From Haloquadratum sp. (GTDB lineage: Archaea; Halobacteriota; Halobacteria; Halobacteriales; Haloferacaceae), in assembly GCA_028275165.1 (NCBI GenBank), contig JAQCNF010000108.1, forward strand, positions 16,871 to 80,870: a stretch of DNA of 64,000 bases, in the 5' to 3' direction. Of this stretch, positions 45,627 to 54,933 are shown piece by piece; the stretch's first letter is position 1, and every line of letters begins with the position of its first letter. Made by a program: the position numbers and the translations under genes. Below the pieces are notes generated by a model. It saw only the letters and a program-made list of their open reading frames with translations, was not told where the DNA came from and did no database searches.

Positions 45627-46994
45627 ATGCGTGAAGCACCTCCAGCAGACCAGGCGATTGGCCAACGCTTTTATCTGAGTGAAACACCCGGCACAGGGGG
45701 CACTCTTCGTGAACAGCCGTCAGATTTTCGAGTCGAAGAAATCGAAACGATCGATCCTGTTGCGGTGTCAGCCGATGAGGAGTCATATCCACACTTACTC
45801 ATCCGAGCAACACTTACTGAGTGGGATACGAATGATTTCGTCCAAGCACTCTCTGATCAGTTGGATATAAGTCGTGAACGAGTTGCTTGGGCTGGAACAA
45901 AAGATAAACACGCGGTCACGACACAACTATTCTCGATCAGAAAACTACAGCCCACAGATATTCCGACACTCTCGAACGTGGAAATCAACGTCGTAGGCCG
46001 ATACGGCCGACGCCTGCATTTTGGTGACCTCGCTGGGAATCGATTTCGCATCCGTGTCCAGGGCGCTAACCAGAGAGAGCGCGTCTTTGATATTACGCGC
46101 GAACTCGCATGCGACACCTCGGCAGACCAGTCTCAATCGGAACCAGCGACAATTGCTATCGCAAACTCATTTGGTCATCAACGCTTCGGTAGCCGCCGGC
46201 CGGTGACACACGTTGTTGGTCGTCACGCAGTCGCCGGGGAGTGGCGAAAAGCTGTGCTTGCATACATTGGGAACCCACACCCAAATGAACCACCAGAAAC
46301 ACAGGACGCGCGTGCAATTGTCGAACGCACGGCAACGAAAGCGAACCCTGACTGGCAAGCAGCGCTTGACGCGATACCGGGGTATCTTCGGTTTGAGCGC
46401 TCTATTATCCATTATCTTGTGGAACACGAGCCGACAACTCCGACAGAATGGCGAGCAGCGCTCTGTGTACTCCCCCGGAATCTTCAACAACTCTTCGTGA
46501 ATGCAGTACAATCGGTATTATTTAACCGCTTAATTAGCCGGCGATTATCAGATGATCTTCCAATTGAGACGCCTGTCACTGGTGATCGGATATGTTTTCT
46601 CGACCGTGATACACCAGGCACCCTCTACAAACCAGCCGTTGACCGTCGACAAGAGGTCACCGACTCACGAACGGAGATCATGCGCAAGCATTGTCGGCGG
46701 GGCCGGGCGTTCGTGATTGCACCCTTGTTCGGAACTGAAACTACACTCGCCGATGGGATACCAGGGAAGATCGAGCGCTCAGTTCTCTCTGAGGAAGGAA
46801 TCGAATGCGAATCATTTGCCGGAGAAGGGGCGTTTGATTCAGCCGGCACCTATCGGGCGATAATGCTTCGCACACAATTGTCTGTCGAGATGAATGACCC
46901 TGACTCGTACACGCTTTCCTTCGCGCTTCCATCTGGGAGCTACGCAACAAGTGTTATGCGAGAATATCTCAAGGTAGACCCGCATCAGTTGTAA
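45627..46994 (+). CDS. truD: tRNA pseudouridine synthase D (TruD)
   Basis: The 455-residue enzyme makes pseudouridine 13 in tRNA. The catalytic aspartate sits in VAWAGTKDKHAVTTQLFS near residue 92. RFRIRVQGANQRERVFDITR is near 140 and FGHQRFGSRRPVTHVVGRH near 185, both TruD motifs. The C-terminal half carries the TRUD insertion and closes with SYATSVMREYLKVDP. Length and motifs fit archaeal TruD. The 200 bases after it contain no gene. Confidence 0.95.
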   Translation: MREAPPADQAIGQRFYLSETPGTGGTLREQPSDFRVEEIETIDPVAVSADEESYPHLLIRATLTEWDTNDFVQALSDQLDISRERVAWAGTKDKHAVTTQLFSIRKLQPTDIPTLSNVEINVVGRYGRRLHFGDLAGNRFRIRVQGANQRERVFDITRELACDTSADQSQSEPATIAIANSFGHQRFGSRRPVTHVVGRHAVAGEWRKAVLAYIGNPHPNEPPETQDARAIVERTATKANPDWQAALDAIPGYLRFERSIIHYLVEHEPTTPTEWRAALCVLPRNLQQLFVNAVQSVLFNRLISRRLSDDLPIETPVTGDRICFLDRDTPGTLYKPAVDRRQEVTDSRTEIMRKHCRRGRAFVIAPLFGTETTLADGIPGKIERSVLSEEGIECESFAGEGAFDSAGTYRAIMLRTQLSVEMNDPDSYTLSFALPSGSYATSVMREYLKVDPHQL

Positions 46995-47162
46995 ATCACG
47001 TTGGGTCAACTGAACCGGGTCGAGAATCTGTGAGTCTCATCATCACGTCGCAGATCTCTCTTCGCCCTCGGCATTCACCGTGCATTCTGCACCCGACCCG
47101 CCTCAACGACCCCCTATCGGATCTCAGATCTGAGTTCATCTTCAACGCTGTGTGCACAAAGC

Positions 47163-47170
47163 GGCTTTTT
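47163..47170 (+). promoter_or_regulatory. TATA-like box before the DUF2103-type gene
   Basis: The sequence tttttaac lies about 29 bases before ATG 47196, leaderless spacing. It may start the transcript that runs through rpl37ae and the following genes. Confidence 0.4.
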
Positions 47171-47195
47171 AACGTCTGCGTCGAATAGGAACACC

Positions 47196-47915
47196 ATGCA
47201 GTGTGGGACATGTGGCTCATCGCTTGAACGACCAGGCGATTACTGTCTGGTCTGTCACACCCCAAACTGCGATACAGTCATTGTTTGTTTTACTCGTCAA
47301 GAGGCAGATCTTACGATGCTCGATGGGAATACACATATCGGAGAGACCACGATTACAACGACTCCAGAACACAGTGGAGAGGCAGTCGTTGTTGAGCTTC
47401 GGAATTTTGCCGGACGAGTGGCCGATGAGATACGACGCAAACGACCAGAGGAGGTATATGCGGCTGGCGACCGCGAAGTACTTCGAGAGGCACGCGCTCA
47501 ATTGCACTACACATTCTACCGAGTGCCGACCGAGAACCCAGTTGAATATGTGCGCGAACGCCGAGGGAAACGCTCACTCGATGTCGTTCAGCGGCAACCA
47601 AAAGAGAAGATCGGCGGGAGCCACACGACGCTTATTGGCGGCCGCCCTGGTCAGCACGCAATTAAAGTTGTTGCCGGCCACCCGCATGTGAAAAAAATCA
47701 TCCCCGGTCCAATTGATGCGAGCGGGACTGGGTCTCAATCGGGACTTCGTGCGAAGGTCACGCGTGCAGATACAAACGGTAATGTCCGGTTACTGCTGCG
47801 TGATGGCTCAAGTGTGCAGGAAAATCGTATTGTGACAACAGCAATGGACCGAGAGTCGGGTGAGTTTGTCGGTGATGACCTCAATGATGCTCTCGCTGAG
47901 GCTGAGCTTCAGTGA
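47196..47915 (+). CDS. DUF2103-type zinc-ribbon protein
   Basis: The 239-residue protein opens with cysteine pairs (CGTC, CLVC, then CDTVIVC) in the first 35 residues, probably a zinc ribbon. The middle has RNFAGRVADEIRRKRPEEVY. The C-terminal half has PKEKIGGSHTTLIGGRPGQH, VVAGHPHVKKIIPGPID and VRLLLRDGSSVQENRIVTT, which matches the DUF2103 metal-binding family as I recall it. No experimental role is known to me. It precedes rpl37ae by 50 bases, so it may work with ribosome or RNA genes. Confidence 0.75.
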   Translation: MQCGTCGSSLERPGDYCLVCHTPNCDTVIVCFTRQEADLTMLDGNTHIGETTITTTPEHSGEAVVVELRNFAGRVADEIRRKRPEEVYAAGDREVLREARAQLHYTFYRVPTENPVEYVRERRGKRSLDVVQRQPKEKIGGSHTTLIGGRPGQHAIKVVAGHPHVKKIIPGPIDASGTGSQSGLRAKVTRADTNGNVRLLLRDGSSVQENRIVTTAMDRESGEFVGDDLNDALAEAELQ

Positions 47916-47965
47916 ATGACCGAACTCGGAGGATTTATTCACGCTGTCGACATTAATAAAATCAT

Positions 47966-48238
47966 ATGGCTGATCAGGAAGCACGAACAACTGGCAGCGC
48001 CGGACGCTTTGGAGCTCGATACGGGCGAGTTGCTCGCCGTCGGGTAAAAGAAATCGAGAATGACATGCGAAATTCAACGGTTGATGATACCGATGTGACA
48101 CGTGTTGGAACCGGTATCTGGCGCGATGAAGAGACAGGAGAACTGTTCACAGGAGGGACGTACCGGCCACAAACGCCTGGAGGAACACAAGTTCGACGCT
48201 CGATTCGAGCGGCACTCTCAACTGACAGTGAGGAATAA
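47966..48238 (+). CDS. rpl37ae: Large-subunit ribosomal protein eL43 (L37Ae) lacking its zinc cysteines
   Basis: The 90-residue protein has the L37Ae N-terminus [20 protein letters not shown] and the C-terminal [20 protein letters not shown], so identity is clear. The usual two CxxC pairs are absent: the segment between (about residues 34-63) reads [20 protein letters not shown] and then ETGELFTGG, with no cysteine in the whole protein. Most archaeal homologues bind zinc there. The protein should therefore fold without zinc. It is followed five bases later by rpoP. Confidence 0.93.
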   Translation: MADQEARTTGSAGRFGARYGRVARRRVKEIENDMRNSTVDDTDVTRVGTGIWRDEETGELFTGGTYRPQTPGGTQVRRSIRAALSTDSEE

Positions 48239-48243
48239 CATAT

Positions 48244-48378
48244 ATGAGCTACAAGTGCTCGCGGTGTAAGCGCGACGTTGAGTTGGATGAATACGGTGGT
48301 GTTCGATGTCCTTATTGTGGACATCGAGTACTGCTAAAGGAACGAGCCCCAACAATTAAAGAAGTTCCCGTACGGTAA
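48244..48378 (+). CDS. rpoP: DNA-directed RNA polymerase subunit P (Rpo12)
   Basis: A short frame of 44 residues reads [20 protein letters not shown], then [20 protein letters not shown]. It has two CxxC pairs (C4/C7 and C22/C25), the zinc ribbon of the Rpb12-like subunit that helps assemble archaeal RNA polymerase. It lies between rpl37ae (5 bases) and pcc1 (13 bases), the common archaeal order. Confidence 0.94.
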   Translation: MSYKCSRCKRDVELDEYGGVRCPYCGHRVLLKERAPTIKEVPVR

Positions 48379-48391
48379 CTGAGTTCTATCT

Positions 48392-48673
48392 ATGGCGCAA
48401 CGGTCGGGACGGCCACACACGGCGACGTTTACTCGGAGCTACCACCAATCAGCAACCACATCAGTTATTACTCAGAGCCTCCGTCAAGAGGTTGGCGAAA
48501 TCGCAGACGCGCGCGGGCAGGCCTCAATCGAGCAGACGGAAACCCAATTGATAATTTCGGTTGAAGCAGCTGATCTCACCGCCCTCCGTGCTGGGATTAA
48601 TACATGGTTACGACTGGTTACCGTCGCTGAGTCAGTGCACGCGCTCGGTGATACGATATCAGATAATCCATGA
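48392..48673 (+). CDS. pcc1: KEOPS complex subunit Pcc1
   Basis: The 93-residue protein is the dimerisation subunit of KEOPS, which helps make t6A in tRNA with Kae1/Bud32/Cgi121. It has the small alpha-beta fold pattern HTATFTRSYHQSATTSVITQ near the start and LIISVEAADLTALRAGINTW near residue 55, then LRLVTVAESV. These are Pcc1 features. It lies in the archaeal rpl37ae-rpoP-pcc1-prefoldin beta order. Confidence 0.88.
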   Translation: MAQRSGRPHTATFTRSYHQSATTSVITQSLRQEVGEIADARGQASIEQTETQLIISVEAADLTALRAGINTWLRLVTVAESVHALGDTISDNP

Positions 48674-48718
48674 GTATGAATACGGGCCTTTTTCACTCAC
48701 GAATCCGTTCTTCACAAT

Positions 48719-49105
48719 ATGCAAGGGAACTTGCCGCCAGAAGCACAGGAAAAACTTGAGGAGCTGCAGGATTTACAGGAAACAGCGCAGAAGGTGGCGG
48801 CACAGAGAGAGCAAGCTGAGTCGACGCTGACGGAATCTGAAACGGCGTTATCAGCGCTTGAGGAACTTGACGAAGACACAATGATGTATCGAGAAGTCGG
48901 TGAACTGCTCGTTGAGACAGAGTATGACACCGCTGAAGAGGAACTTGAAGATAAGGTCGATAGCCTCGAAATCCGTGTCGAGCAACTCAAAAAACAGGAG
49001 CAACGTGTCCAACAGCAGTTTGAAAGTCTTCAAGAAGAACTCCAGCAGATGCTCCAAGGAAGCGGTGGCGGTGGTCCGATGGGCCCTGGTGGTGCAGGCG
49101 CATAA
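48719..49105 (+). CDS. pfdB: Prefoldin beta subunit
   Basis: The 128-residue protein is almost all coiled coil: an N-terminal helix ([20 protein letters not shown]), a short beta hairpin with [20 protein letters not shown] near residue 45, and a second helix ([20 protein letters not shown]). A glycine-rich tail ends it. Prefoldin holds unfolded proteins for the thermosome. The alpha subunit is not in the window. The DUF3194 gene follows after three bases. Confidence 0.94.
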   Translation: MQGNLPPEAQEKLEELQDLQETAQKVAAQREQAESTLTESETALSALEELDEDTMMYREVGELLVETEYDTAEEELEDKVDSLEIRVEQLKKQEQRVQQQFESLQEELQQMLQGSGGGGPMGPGGAGA

Positions 49106-49108
49106 CGT

Positions 49109-49354
49109 ATGCCAGCGGCTGAGACGGTCGTAAACACCGCCGCAGAGGCGGCAGAAGGCGTTATTTTCTCGCGGTACCGACAGTCGACAGTCCGAGATAT
49201 AGATATCACTGTTACCTTTGAGAACCAAATTCTGGACGTAGATATCTACCTGAACGTTCCCGAAGAGGCCTCACCGGAAGCAGATGCAGTCATCGAAGAT
49301 GCGATAACGGCAGCCGAATCAGCGGTCGATGATCTGCATGCACATTCTGAGTAA
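49109..49354 (+). CDS. DUF3194-family protein
   Basis: The 81-residue acidic protein has VRDIDITVTFENQILDVDIY in its middle and helices at both ends. I recognise the DUF3194 pattern from its place after prefoldin beta in archaeal genomes. Its role is unknown. The start is three bases after the prefoldin stop, so both are made from one transcript. Confidence 0.82.
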   Translation: MPAAETVVNTAAEAAEGVIFSRYRQSTVRDIDITVTFENQILDVDIYLNVPEEASPEADAVIEDAITAAESAVDDLHAHSE

Positions 49355-49490
49355 CAGAGGACACGTTTGTGCGCACTGCGCGTGACACGCACGTCTCTTG
49401 AGAAGATTAGATGTTGAGTAACATGTCCTGAATACACTGAAGACGATGGTTCGCGTGGGCGTGGAAACCACTGTTTGAACCGAGTGTCGC

Positions 49491-51398
49491 TCAGGCAAAA
49501 AGAAATATGAGGACACTTACCGCGACAGCAGCCATAGTGACCGAAACTGCAAATGCGCCACCCATCGCGACAACAGCGTTCGCATGGCTCGCGAGTGTTT
49601 CGGTACGGTCGTTTCCAAAGACCGTAACAGCAGCGCGCTCGACGGCGATACCTGCCTTGACTGGTTCACAGTCTGCTCGCGCTTTCTCAACCAACTCCTC
49701 AATGAGACAGATGAGCTGCTCATCCTCGATTGCGCTCCCAACCTGATTGTCTGCTTCAACCGTATTCACGATATGTGTATCTGTTGTCATTATCTCTGCT
49801 TGATCAATGTGCCCCTGTTCGACTATTCGGTGCCGGATTGCATCCCGTAACCCGGGCTCCATGTTATTCCCGTCAATGAGAATATACCCAGTTTCCTGCT
49901 CATTGACAGAAAACACTGCGACGCGAACGCCAAGCGGGCCGATACCGTCAGCTGGGTCCCACGGTGTCCGGTCCCATGCTGTTCCAACGTGAAGTGGGTA
50001 CTGGTCAGCATCACGAAGCTGTAATCCAAGATGGCTCGCAGCGTTCATCATATCGAATGCCCGTGCCGACCCAGGCGTTACATGACCGATTTCTGGGCCA
50101 TCAAGGCCGTCATTCGAGTTGTGTGCATCAACTAACACTACATTATCCAGTCCGGATGCGCGCGCCTCTGTTGCAACCGATAGCCCAACCCCATACTCAA
50201 TGTCGTCAGCAAAGCCAGGTGCGAATGAAGAGACCATGATCGCATTCTCTCCAAACGCCTGTCCTAACATCGACACCTCCCCAGCGTCCGTTGTGCGGCT
50301 TTCTGTTGCATGCGAAGCGTATGTGATACGACTCGCCGCTGCTTCAACGGATTCAATGATCGTGTCAACCTCAGACTCGGTTACGAGATTAAAGTCATGC
50401 CCGGCCGTTGCATGCGGAGGAAAAGCCAGCCCATCGGCCGTGACTGCAACCCGCTCAGGAAGATTCCCCCCTCCAATTTCGCCCATCGGTCCTGGATGGA
50501 TCATTGGCAAGACAAACCGAGCTTTTTCTGACCCATCCTCGCGTATTATTGAGAGTACAGAAACAGGGACAAGGGCTTCTTCACCCAGCTCCTCAAAGAA
50601 CTCTTCAAGCTCTCGTGACCCCTCTGCGACATGCCCGATAAAGCCCCGCAGGAAATCAAGCACTGAGACGCCAAGGCTGCGGCGCCACGGCCGATCGACG
50701 ACGATAATGAACCCATAAACTGCCAATCCATATACACCAGACGTAATCCCAAGTAAGACGAAATGGTCTGCAGAAATGACCAGAAGTTCTGGAGGGGCCT
50801 GACTCGCTCGAGCTAAGTGTGGAGTCAGGTATGCGTTTAAAATCGGCCCCCCGACTGAGAGATATCGTAGCGTCCCGCTATATACGAATAACAACGCCGC
50901 TGCGGCTCCCGGCTGAATGCTCGCCGGAATGGCAGCGACGAGGAGCGACGAGCGTGAAACCGCCATAACCACAAGCAATCTGAGAGCGAATATTGATGCT
51001 AATGCGATAACTAGTACATCATAGACAAAGCGCTGGTCTAAACCGGTAAAAACGCTAATGACCGCCGCAGCGGTGACAACAACGACCAGGATAACTTCTG
51101 AGACTAATGCCAGTAGCGATGATCGATTCGCAGTGAGTTTTCCCCCGACAAATCGGTCAACACCGGTTGTTCCGAATGCAGCGACGACGGTCGGAACTCC
51201 AATGAAGAATATCCCCTCCCACGCGTCACGCCCAAGAATGAACACCCCTCGCCAGGTAGTAACAGACTGTGCTGATTCAAAAGCAGCTATCCCAGCAACA
51301 GCGGCAATAAGAAGGGCGAACAGTAGGCTGGTATACCAGCTTGGGGCTCGGAAGATGAACCTCGAAAGTCCGGCCAGATCACCCTGTGTGGTCGTCAT
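49491..51398 (-). CDS. DUF2070-family membrane protein
   Basis: The 635-residue protein has about seven membrane helices in the first 240 residues and one last helix at the C-terminus. The large soluble part between has the conserved DUF2070 motifs: MIHPGPMGEIGGGNLPERVA near 300, HATAGHDFNLVTESE near 330, VLVDAHNSNDGLDG near 430 and GYILIDGNNMEPGLRD near 510. The many His/Asp/Asn residues suggest a hydrolytic or metal site, but no function is established. It sits 33 bases downstream of guaAa on the same strand. Confidence 0.85.
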   Translation of the reverse strand: MTTTQGDLAGLSRFIFRAPSWYTSLLFALLIAAVAGIAAFESAQSVTTWRGVFILGRDAWEGIFFIGVPTVVAAFGTTGVDRFVGGKLTANRSSLLALVSEVILVVVVTAAAVISVFTGLDQRFVYDVLVIALASIFALRLLVVMAVSRSSLLVAAIPASIQPGAAAALLFVYSGTLRYLSVGGPILNAYLTPHLARASQAPPELLVISADHFVLLGITSGVYGLAVYGFIIVVDRPWRRSLGVSVLDFLRGFIGHVAEGSRELEEFFEELGEEALVPVSVLSIIREDGSEKARFVLPMIHPGPMGEIGGGNLPERVAVTADGLAFPPHATAGHDFNLVTESEVDTIIESVEAAASRITYASHATESRTTDAGEVSMLGQAFGENAIMVSSFAPGFADDIEYGVGLSVATEARASGLDNVVLVDAHNSNDGLDGPEIGHVTPGSARAFDMMNAASHLGLQLRDADQYPLHVGTAWDRTPWDPADGIGPLGVRVAVFSVNEQETGYILIDGNNMEPGLRDAIRHRIVEQGHIDQAEIMTTDTHIVNTVEADNQVGSAIEDEQLICLIEELVEKARADCEPVKAGIAVERAAVTVFGNDRTETLASHANAVVAMGGAFAVSVTMAAVAVSVLIFLFA

Positions 51399-51431
51399 GT
51401 CACATCCCTCGTGCGTCGTGTGCTCGACAGT

Positions 51432-51980
51432 CTAAGCACAGATAGTGAGAAAGTTCTGGAAAACTTCTTTTCCTTCCTCGGTGTGAGCCACCTCTGGGTG
51501 CCACTGTACTCCATATAGATCACGATCCGTGTTGCTCATTGCTTCGATACCACAGACTTCTGAGGTGGCTGTCTGAGTAAAGCCAGGTGGGACGGTTTTG
51601 ACCTCGTCAGCATGGCTTGCCCAGACACGTGTATTAGGTGCAAGTGAGCCAACAAGCGGATCATCATTGTCAAGAATACTGATATCAATATCAGCATAGC
51701 CACCATACTCTCCAGGCCCGACTTCTCCACCTAACTCAACGGCGAGCACCTGCATCCCGAGACAGATGCCAAAAACTGGAACTTCAAGACCAATGTACTC
51801 TGGACATCGGCCAATACGAGTTATATCTGGCCCACCAGAGAGCACTACCCCATCAGCATCGATTGTATCGGGATCAGTCTCATTATCAAGAAGAGAGACA
51901 TCAACTCTGAGATCACGAAGTGCACGTTGCTCTAAATGGGTGAACTGTCCGTGATTATCGATAACAGCGATCTGGGTCAT
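51432..51980 (-). CDS. guaAa: GMP synthase glutamine amidotransferase subunit
   Basis: The 182-residue class I glutamine amidotransferase supplies ammonia to the separate GMP synthase ATP-pyrophosphatase subunit. The catalytic cysteine is in VFGICLGMQVLAVELGG near residue 72. The His-Glu pair is in YGVQWHPEVAHTEEG near 160. VLSGGPDITRIG and VWASHADEVKTVP are also typical. Archaea encode the two GMP synthase parts as separate genes; the partner is not in this window. Confidence 0.93.
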   Translation of the reverse strand: MTQIAVIDNHGQFTHLEQRALRDLRVDVSLLDNETDPDTIDADGVVLSGGPDITRIGRCPEYIGLEVPVFGICLGMQVLAVELGGEVGPGEYGGYADIDISILDNDDPLVGSLAPNTRVWASHADEVKTVPPGFTQTATSEVCGIEAMSNTDRDLYGVQWHPEVAHTEEGKEVFQNFLTICA

Positions 51981-52029
51981 AATTTATTGATCAATAGCAT
52001 CAATAGCATCAAAAAGCGCCCGATATCAT

Positions 52030-52185
52030 TTATTTCGGTTTATCAATGTCACACCGCTCGCTTGCGGTCTGAAACCCGTATTCCTTCGCTTTATCCGCCT
52101 TTCGTGTCTCACGAGCAGCAACTGGCTCAGGAGTGAGACTTGCAGAACCATCGACACAGCCGAATAACTGGTGTCGCTTGAAATG
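52030..52185 (-). pseudogene. C-terminal fragment of an unidentified protein
   Basis: A minus-strand frame runs from a stop at about 52188 to TAA at 52030-52032 and reads FGCVDGSASLTPEPVAARET, then DKAKEYGFQTASERCDIDKP. It has haloarchaeal composition but no start codon in a sensible place, so the N-terminal part seems deleted. The family is not recognised. Confidence 0.3.
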
Positions 52186-52724
52186 ACACTACATATGTTT
52201 TGTATATATGATATAGATAAAAGCTACATCCAATTCATCTTATTCCAGTTGTATAGTCCTGATTTGCTTCACGAGATAATTGCTCTAAGAATGTCATTAA
52301 TACGTTGACATTTTTGTATCAATTAAGTTATATTTCGCCCGATGAAATGCAAGAATCAGAGGTCGTTGTGAAGAGCAAGGACGTCGCTGAGAACCGCTAC
52401 TCAGATTCGACAGTCGACGATGATAACTCTTGATACAGATGTGAGCCACAAGGAGCAGTCTATGCACAGTCGTTCCCCTTGTCGACTGACACACAAGAAT
52501 TGACACAGGAGCGAAAAGCCACCTTTGCCGAAAATGCGGACTCGAAGGTGTATTCGTTTTCAATTTCTCGGCTTGTCCCGAGAAATGACGCCCAGAATCG
52601 TCCCTGGACCAACTCTGCAATTATCCAACCGATACGATACAATACCACCGACTCTACCACAATAACTGTAGTATTACCCAAACACAGGGCTGTCTGGGAT
52701 TTCGACCCGCACTCAGCTTCCTAT

Positions 52725-53051
52725 TCAACTGTCGTTATTTTTTGTGGCAGAAACTTCGACACCACAGGCCTCTGCCATCCGCTCCAGTTCACGTTGTTTT
52801 TGATCCCAACTCAAATTCAACTCAATATAGTATCCCTGCTCTAGTTCACGTGCTTGTTTCATTTCCCTGTCGTTGTATGTTGGTTCGTTGTTGATGATTG
52901 CACGCTCTCGACCAGGGATATCCCGAAGTGGCTCGATTGCAGAGATAAGGTTGTGATTTTGGATAAAGTAACTCCTGCAGGTGTGAGAGAGGTTCTTGAC
53001 ACTGTTAACCCATCTACGAGTATAGCCTCTGTAGAAGATGTGAAGTATCAC
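52725..53051 (-). pseudogene. Gene remnant with acidic C-terminal part
   Basis: The 108-codon frame has a C-terminal half (EPTYNDREMKQARELEQGYY, then WDQKQRELERMAEACGVEVS) that looks like a genuine haloarchaeal protein, while the first 45 residues are basic and atypical. This suggests a frameshift near the middle of an older gene. I do not recognise the family. It could alternatively be a small intact gene starting internally, but no in-frame ATG precedes the good part. Confidence 0.35.
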
Positions 53052-53367
53052 TCGTTGAGCCTGTTCACCTCGTCTTGAGGTGGCGTTAGTCCAGCATGGA
53101 TGTATCGCTGTGTGTGGAGAGCGTAGGTCGAAGCAGGTTCCCGAGAGTTCGCCTCAGAAGGCTCATATCGAATACGGACATATTCCACGTCTGACTGATT
53201 ACGCTCCGCGCACATCTCCGTTCAATCCGCACGGCACTCGTCTTAATTAAATGTAGATATCTGCCACAAGTGGTTGCAGAATAGTGAGGAGTATGCAGCG
53301 AGTGTGCTCTACGCAAAAAGAGGCATTTAAGTAGCTTCGTCTGAACTCTACTCGTGAGCAATGTCTC

Positions 53368-54933
53368 GTGGTCGATTTATTCGGGGGTAACCCCGACACA
53401 CCCCTTGCATCCATCTTGGATTCCGACGACTCTGTACAGCTCTTAGATACGACTCTTCGTGACGGCGAACAGGCACCGGGCGTCTCCTTAACACCAGAAC
53501 AAAAGGCAGATATCGCCACAGCATTGGATCGCGCAGGGATTGAATACATCGAAGCAGGGAGTGCCTGTACCGGTGAGAGTGAACGTGAAACGATTCAGCG
53601 TGTCACCGCACTTGATCTCGATGCAACAATCACCAGCTTCGCCCGTGGTGTTGTGTCCGATATTGACCTTGCACTTGAGTGTGATGTCGATGGTGTCACA
53701 ATCGTTGTTCCAGCAAGTGATCGTCACATCGAAACCAAAGTTGGAACCACTCGTGAGGCAGTGATTACCAATACTGCCGAGTTAGTGGCATACGCAAAAG
53801 ATCATGATTTGTGGGTCGAGGTCATCGGTGAAGATGGTTCGCGTGCTGAGTTGAGTTATCTTGAATCACTTGCCAACGCTGCACTGGATGCCGGCGCTGA
53901 TCGCTACTGTTTCGCCGACACGGTAGGACACGCAAGCCCAGAAACAACTTATCGTTATGTTTCACGACTGTCCGAGATTGGCCCTGTTTCCACTCACACG
54001 CATGATGATCTCGGACTTGCGATGACGAACATGTGGGTGAGCTTGGCGGCTGGTGCGGACCTCGTTCATGGAACGATAGACGGTATCGGGGAGCGAGCCG
54101 GAAACGTGGCGACCGAAGAGGTGGCTATCACACTGGCACACTGCTATGACCTCAATACAGCAAACTTGGAAGCAATGTATGAACTCGCTCAAACTGTCTC
54201 GCAGGCAACCGGCGTCGCACTCCCACCAAACAAGGCGGTTGTTGGCGAGAATGCATTTACTCACGAAAGCGGTATTCATACTGATGGGACGCTGAAAGAC
54301 AATGCCATGTACGAACCATATCCACCCGAGACGGTCGGGCGGGAGCGTCGCATGGTACTGGGTAAGCACGCTGGGCGGGCGGGCGTACGCGCAGCACTTG
54401 AAGAACACAACATCAGTGTGAGTGAAGACGAACTGGAAGCGGTAGTTGACCGTGTGAAGCGTCTCGCTGACCGAGATAAGCGCGTCACCGATGCGGACCT
54501 ACTGGCGATAGCCGAAGAAGTGCAGGGTCGTGAACGTGACCGGCATGTTGAGCTGCTCCACTTGACTGCTGCTTCTGGTGGCGGCACTCCGACTGCCTCT
54601 GTCAGACTCCGAGTAGGTGATGAAGAACGAGTTGCTTCGGGAACTGGGAGCGGCCCTGTTGATGCAGCTGTCGAAGCAGTTCGGGCTGCACTAGGCACAG
54701 AGGCAGCCGCGCAGTTAGATTCGTATCATGTTGATGCGATTACCGGCGGCACCGATGCAGTGGTAACTGTTGAGGTAGAGATGTCCAAGGGAGACCGGAC
54801 TGTCAGTGTTGCCAGTTCAGATTCAGATATCACTCGATGTAGTGTTGAAGCGATGGTTGAGGCACTTGACCGTCTCCACTCGGTAGGGACTCCTCATGCA
54901 GACCCTGAGGCGGCCGAAATAGCTGACGACTGA
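53368..54933 (+). CDS. (R)-citramalate synthase / 2-isopropylmalate synthase family enzyme
   Basis: The 521-residue enzyme condenses acetyl-CoA with a 2-oxo acid. The DRE-TIM barrel shows LLDTTLRDGEQAPGVSLTPE near residue 25, THTHDDLGLAMTNMWVSLAA near 210, GTIDGIGERAGNVATEEVA near 235 and FTHESGIHTDG near 295. The C-terminal LeuA-type regulatory dimer domain (about 400-510) is present. Pyruvate (citramalate, isoleucine pathway) or 2-oxoisovalerate (leucine pathway) is possible and not decided by these motifs. GTG at 53368 is the first in-frame start after a stop at 53332; an out-of-frame ATG at 53361 is a decoy. Confidence 0.88.
   Translation: MVDLFGGNPDTPLASILDSDDSVQLLDTTLRDGEQAPGVSLTPEQKADIATALDRAGIEYIEAGSACTGESERETIQRVTALDLDATITSFARGVVSDIDLALECDVDGVTIVVPASDRHIETKVGTTREAVITNTAELVAYAKDHDLWVEVIGEDGSRAELSYLESLANAALDAGADRYCFADTVGHASPETTYRYVSRLSEIGPVSTHTHDDLGLAMTNMWVSLAAGADLVHGTIDGIGERAGNVATEEVAITLAHCYDLNTANLEAMYELAQTVSQATGVALPPNKAVVGENAFTHESGIHTDGTLKDNAMYEPYPPETVGRERRMVLGKHAGRAGVRAALEEHNISVSEDELEAVVDRVKRLADRDKRVTDADLLAIAEEVQGRERDRHVELLHLTAASGGGTPTASVRLRVGDEERVASGTGSGPVDAAVEAVRAALGTEAAAQLDSYHVDAITGGTDAVVTVEVEMSKGDRTVSVASSDSDITRCSVEAMVEALDRLHSVGTPHADPEAAEIADD

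Larger units (their letters stand above)
51981..53367. other. Degraded accessory stretch with gene fragments
   Basis: Nearly 1.4 kb without an intact gene. On the minus strand 52030-52185 is open for about 50 codons and reads like a real C-terminus (PEPVAARETRKADKAKEYGF), but it lacks a start. A second fragment (52725-53051) has a haloarchaeal-looking acidic end. Between them, minus frames include a hydrophobic piece broken by stops and frameshifts. I read the region as decayed genes of unknown origin. An AT-rich run with tatatatgatatag lies at 52203-52217. Confidence 0.45.

Noticed and set aside
53361..53390. ATG at 53361 as start of the citramalate/isopropylmalate synthase
   Set aside because: It is out of frame with the enzyme and meets a stop after nine codons. 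The in-frame GTG at 53368 is used.
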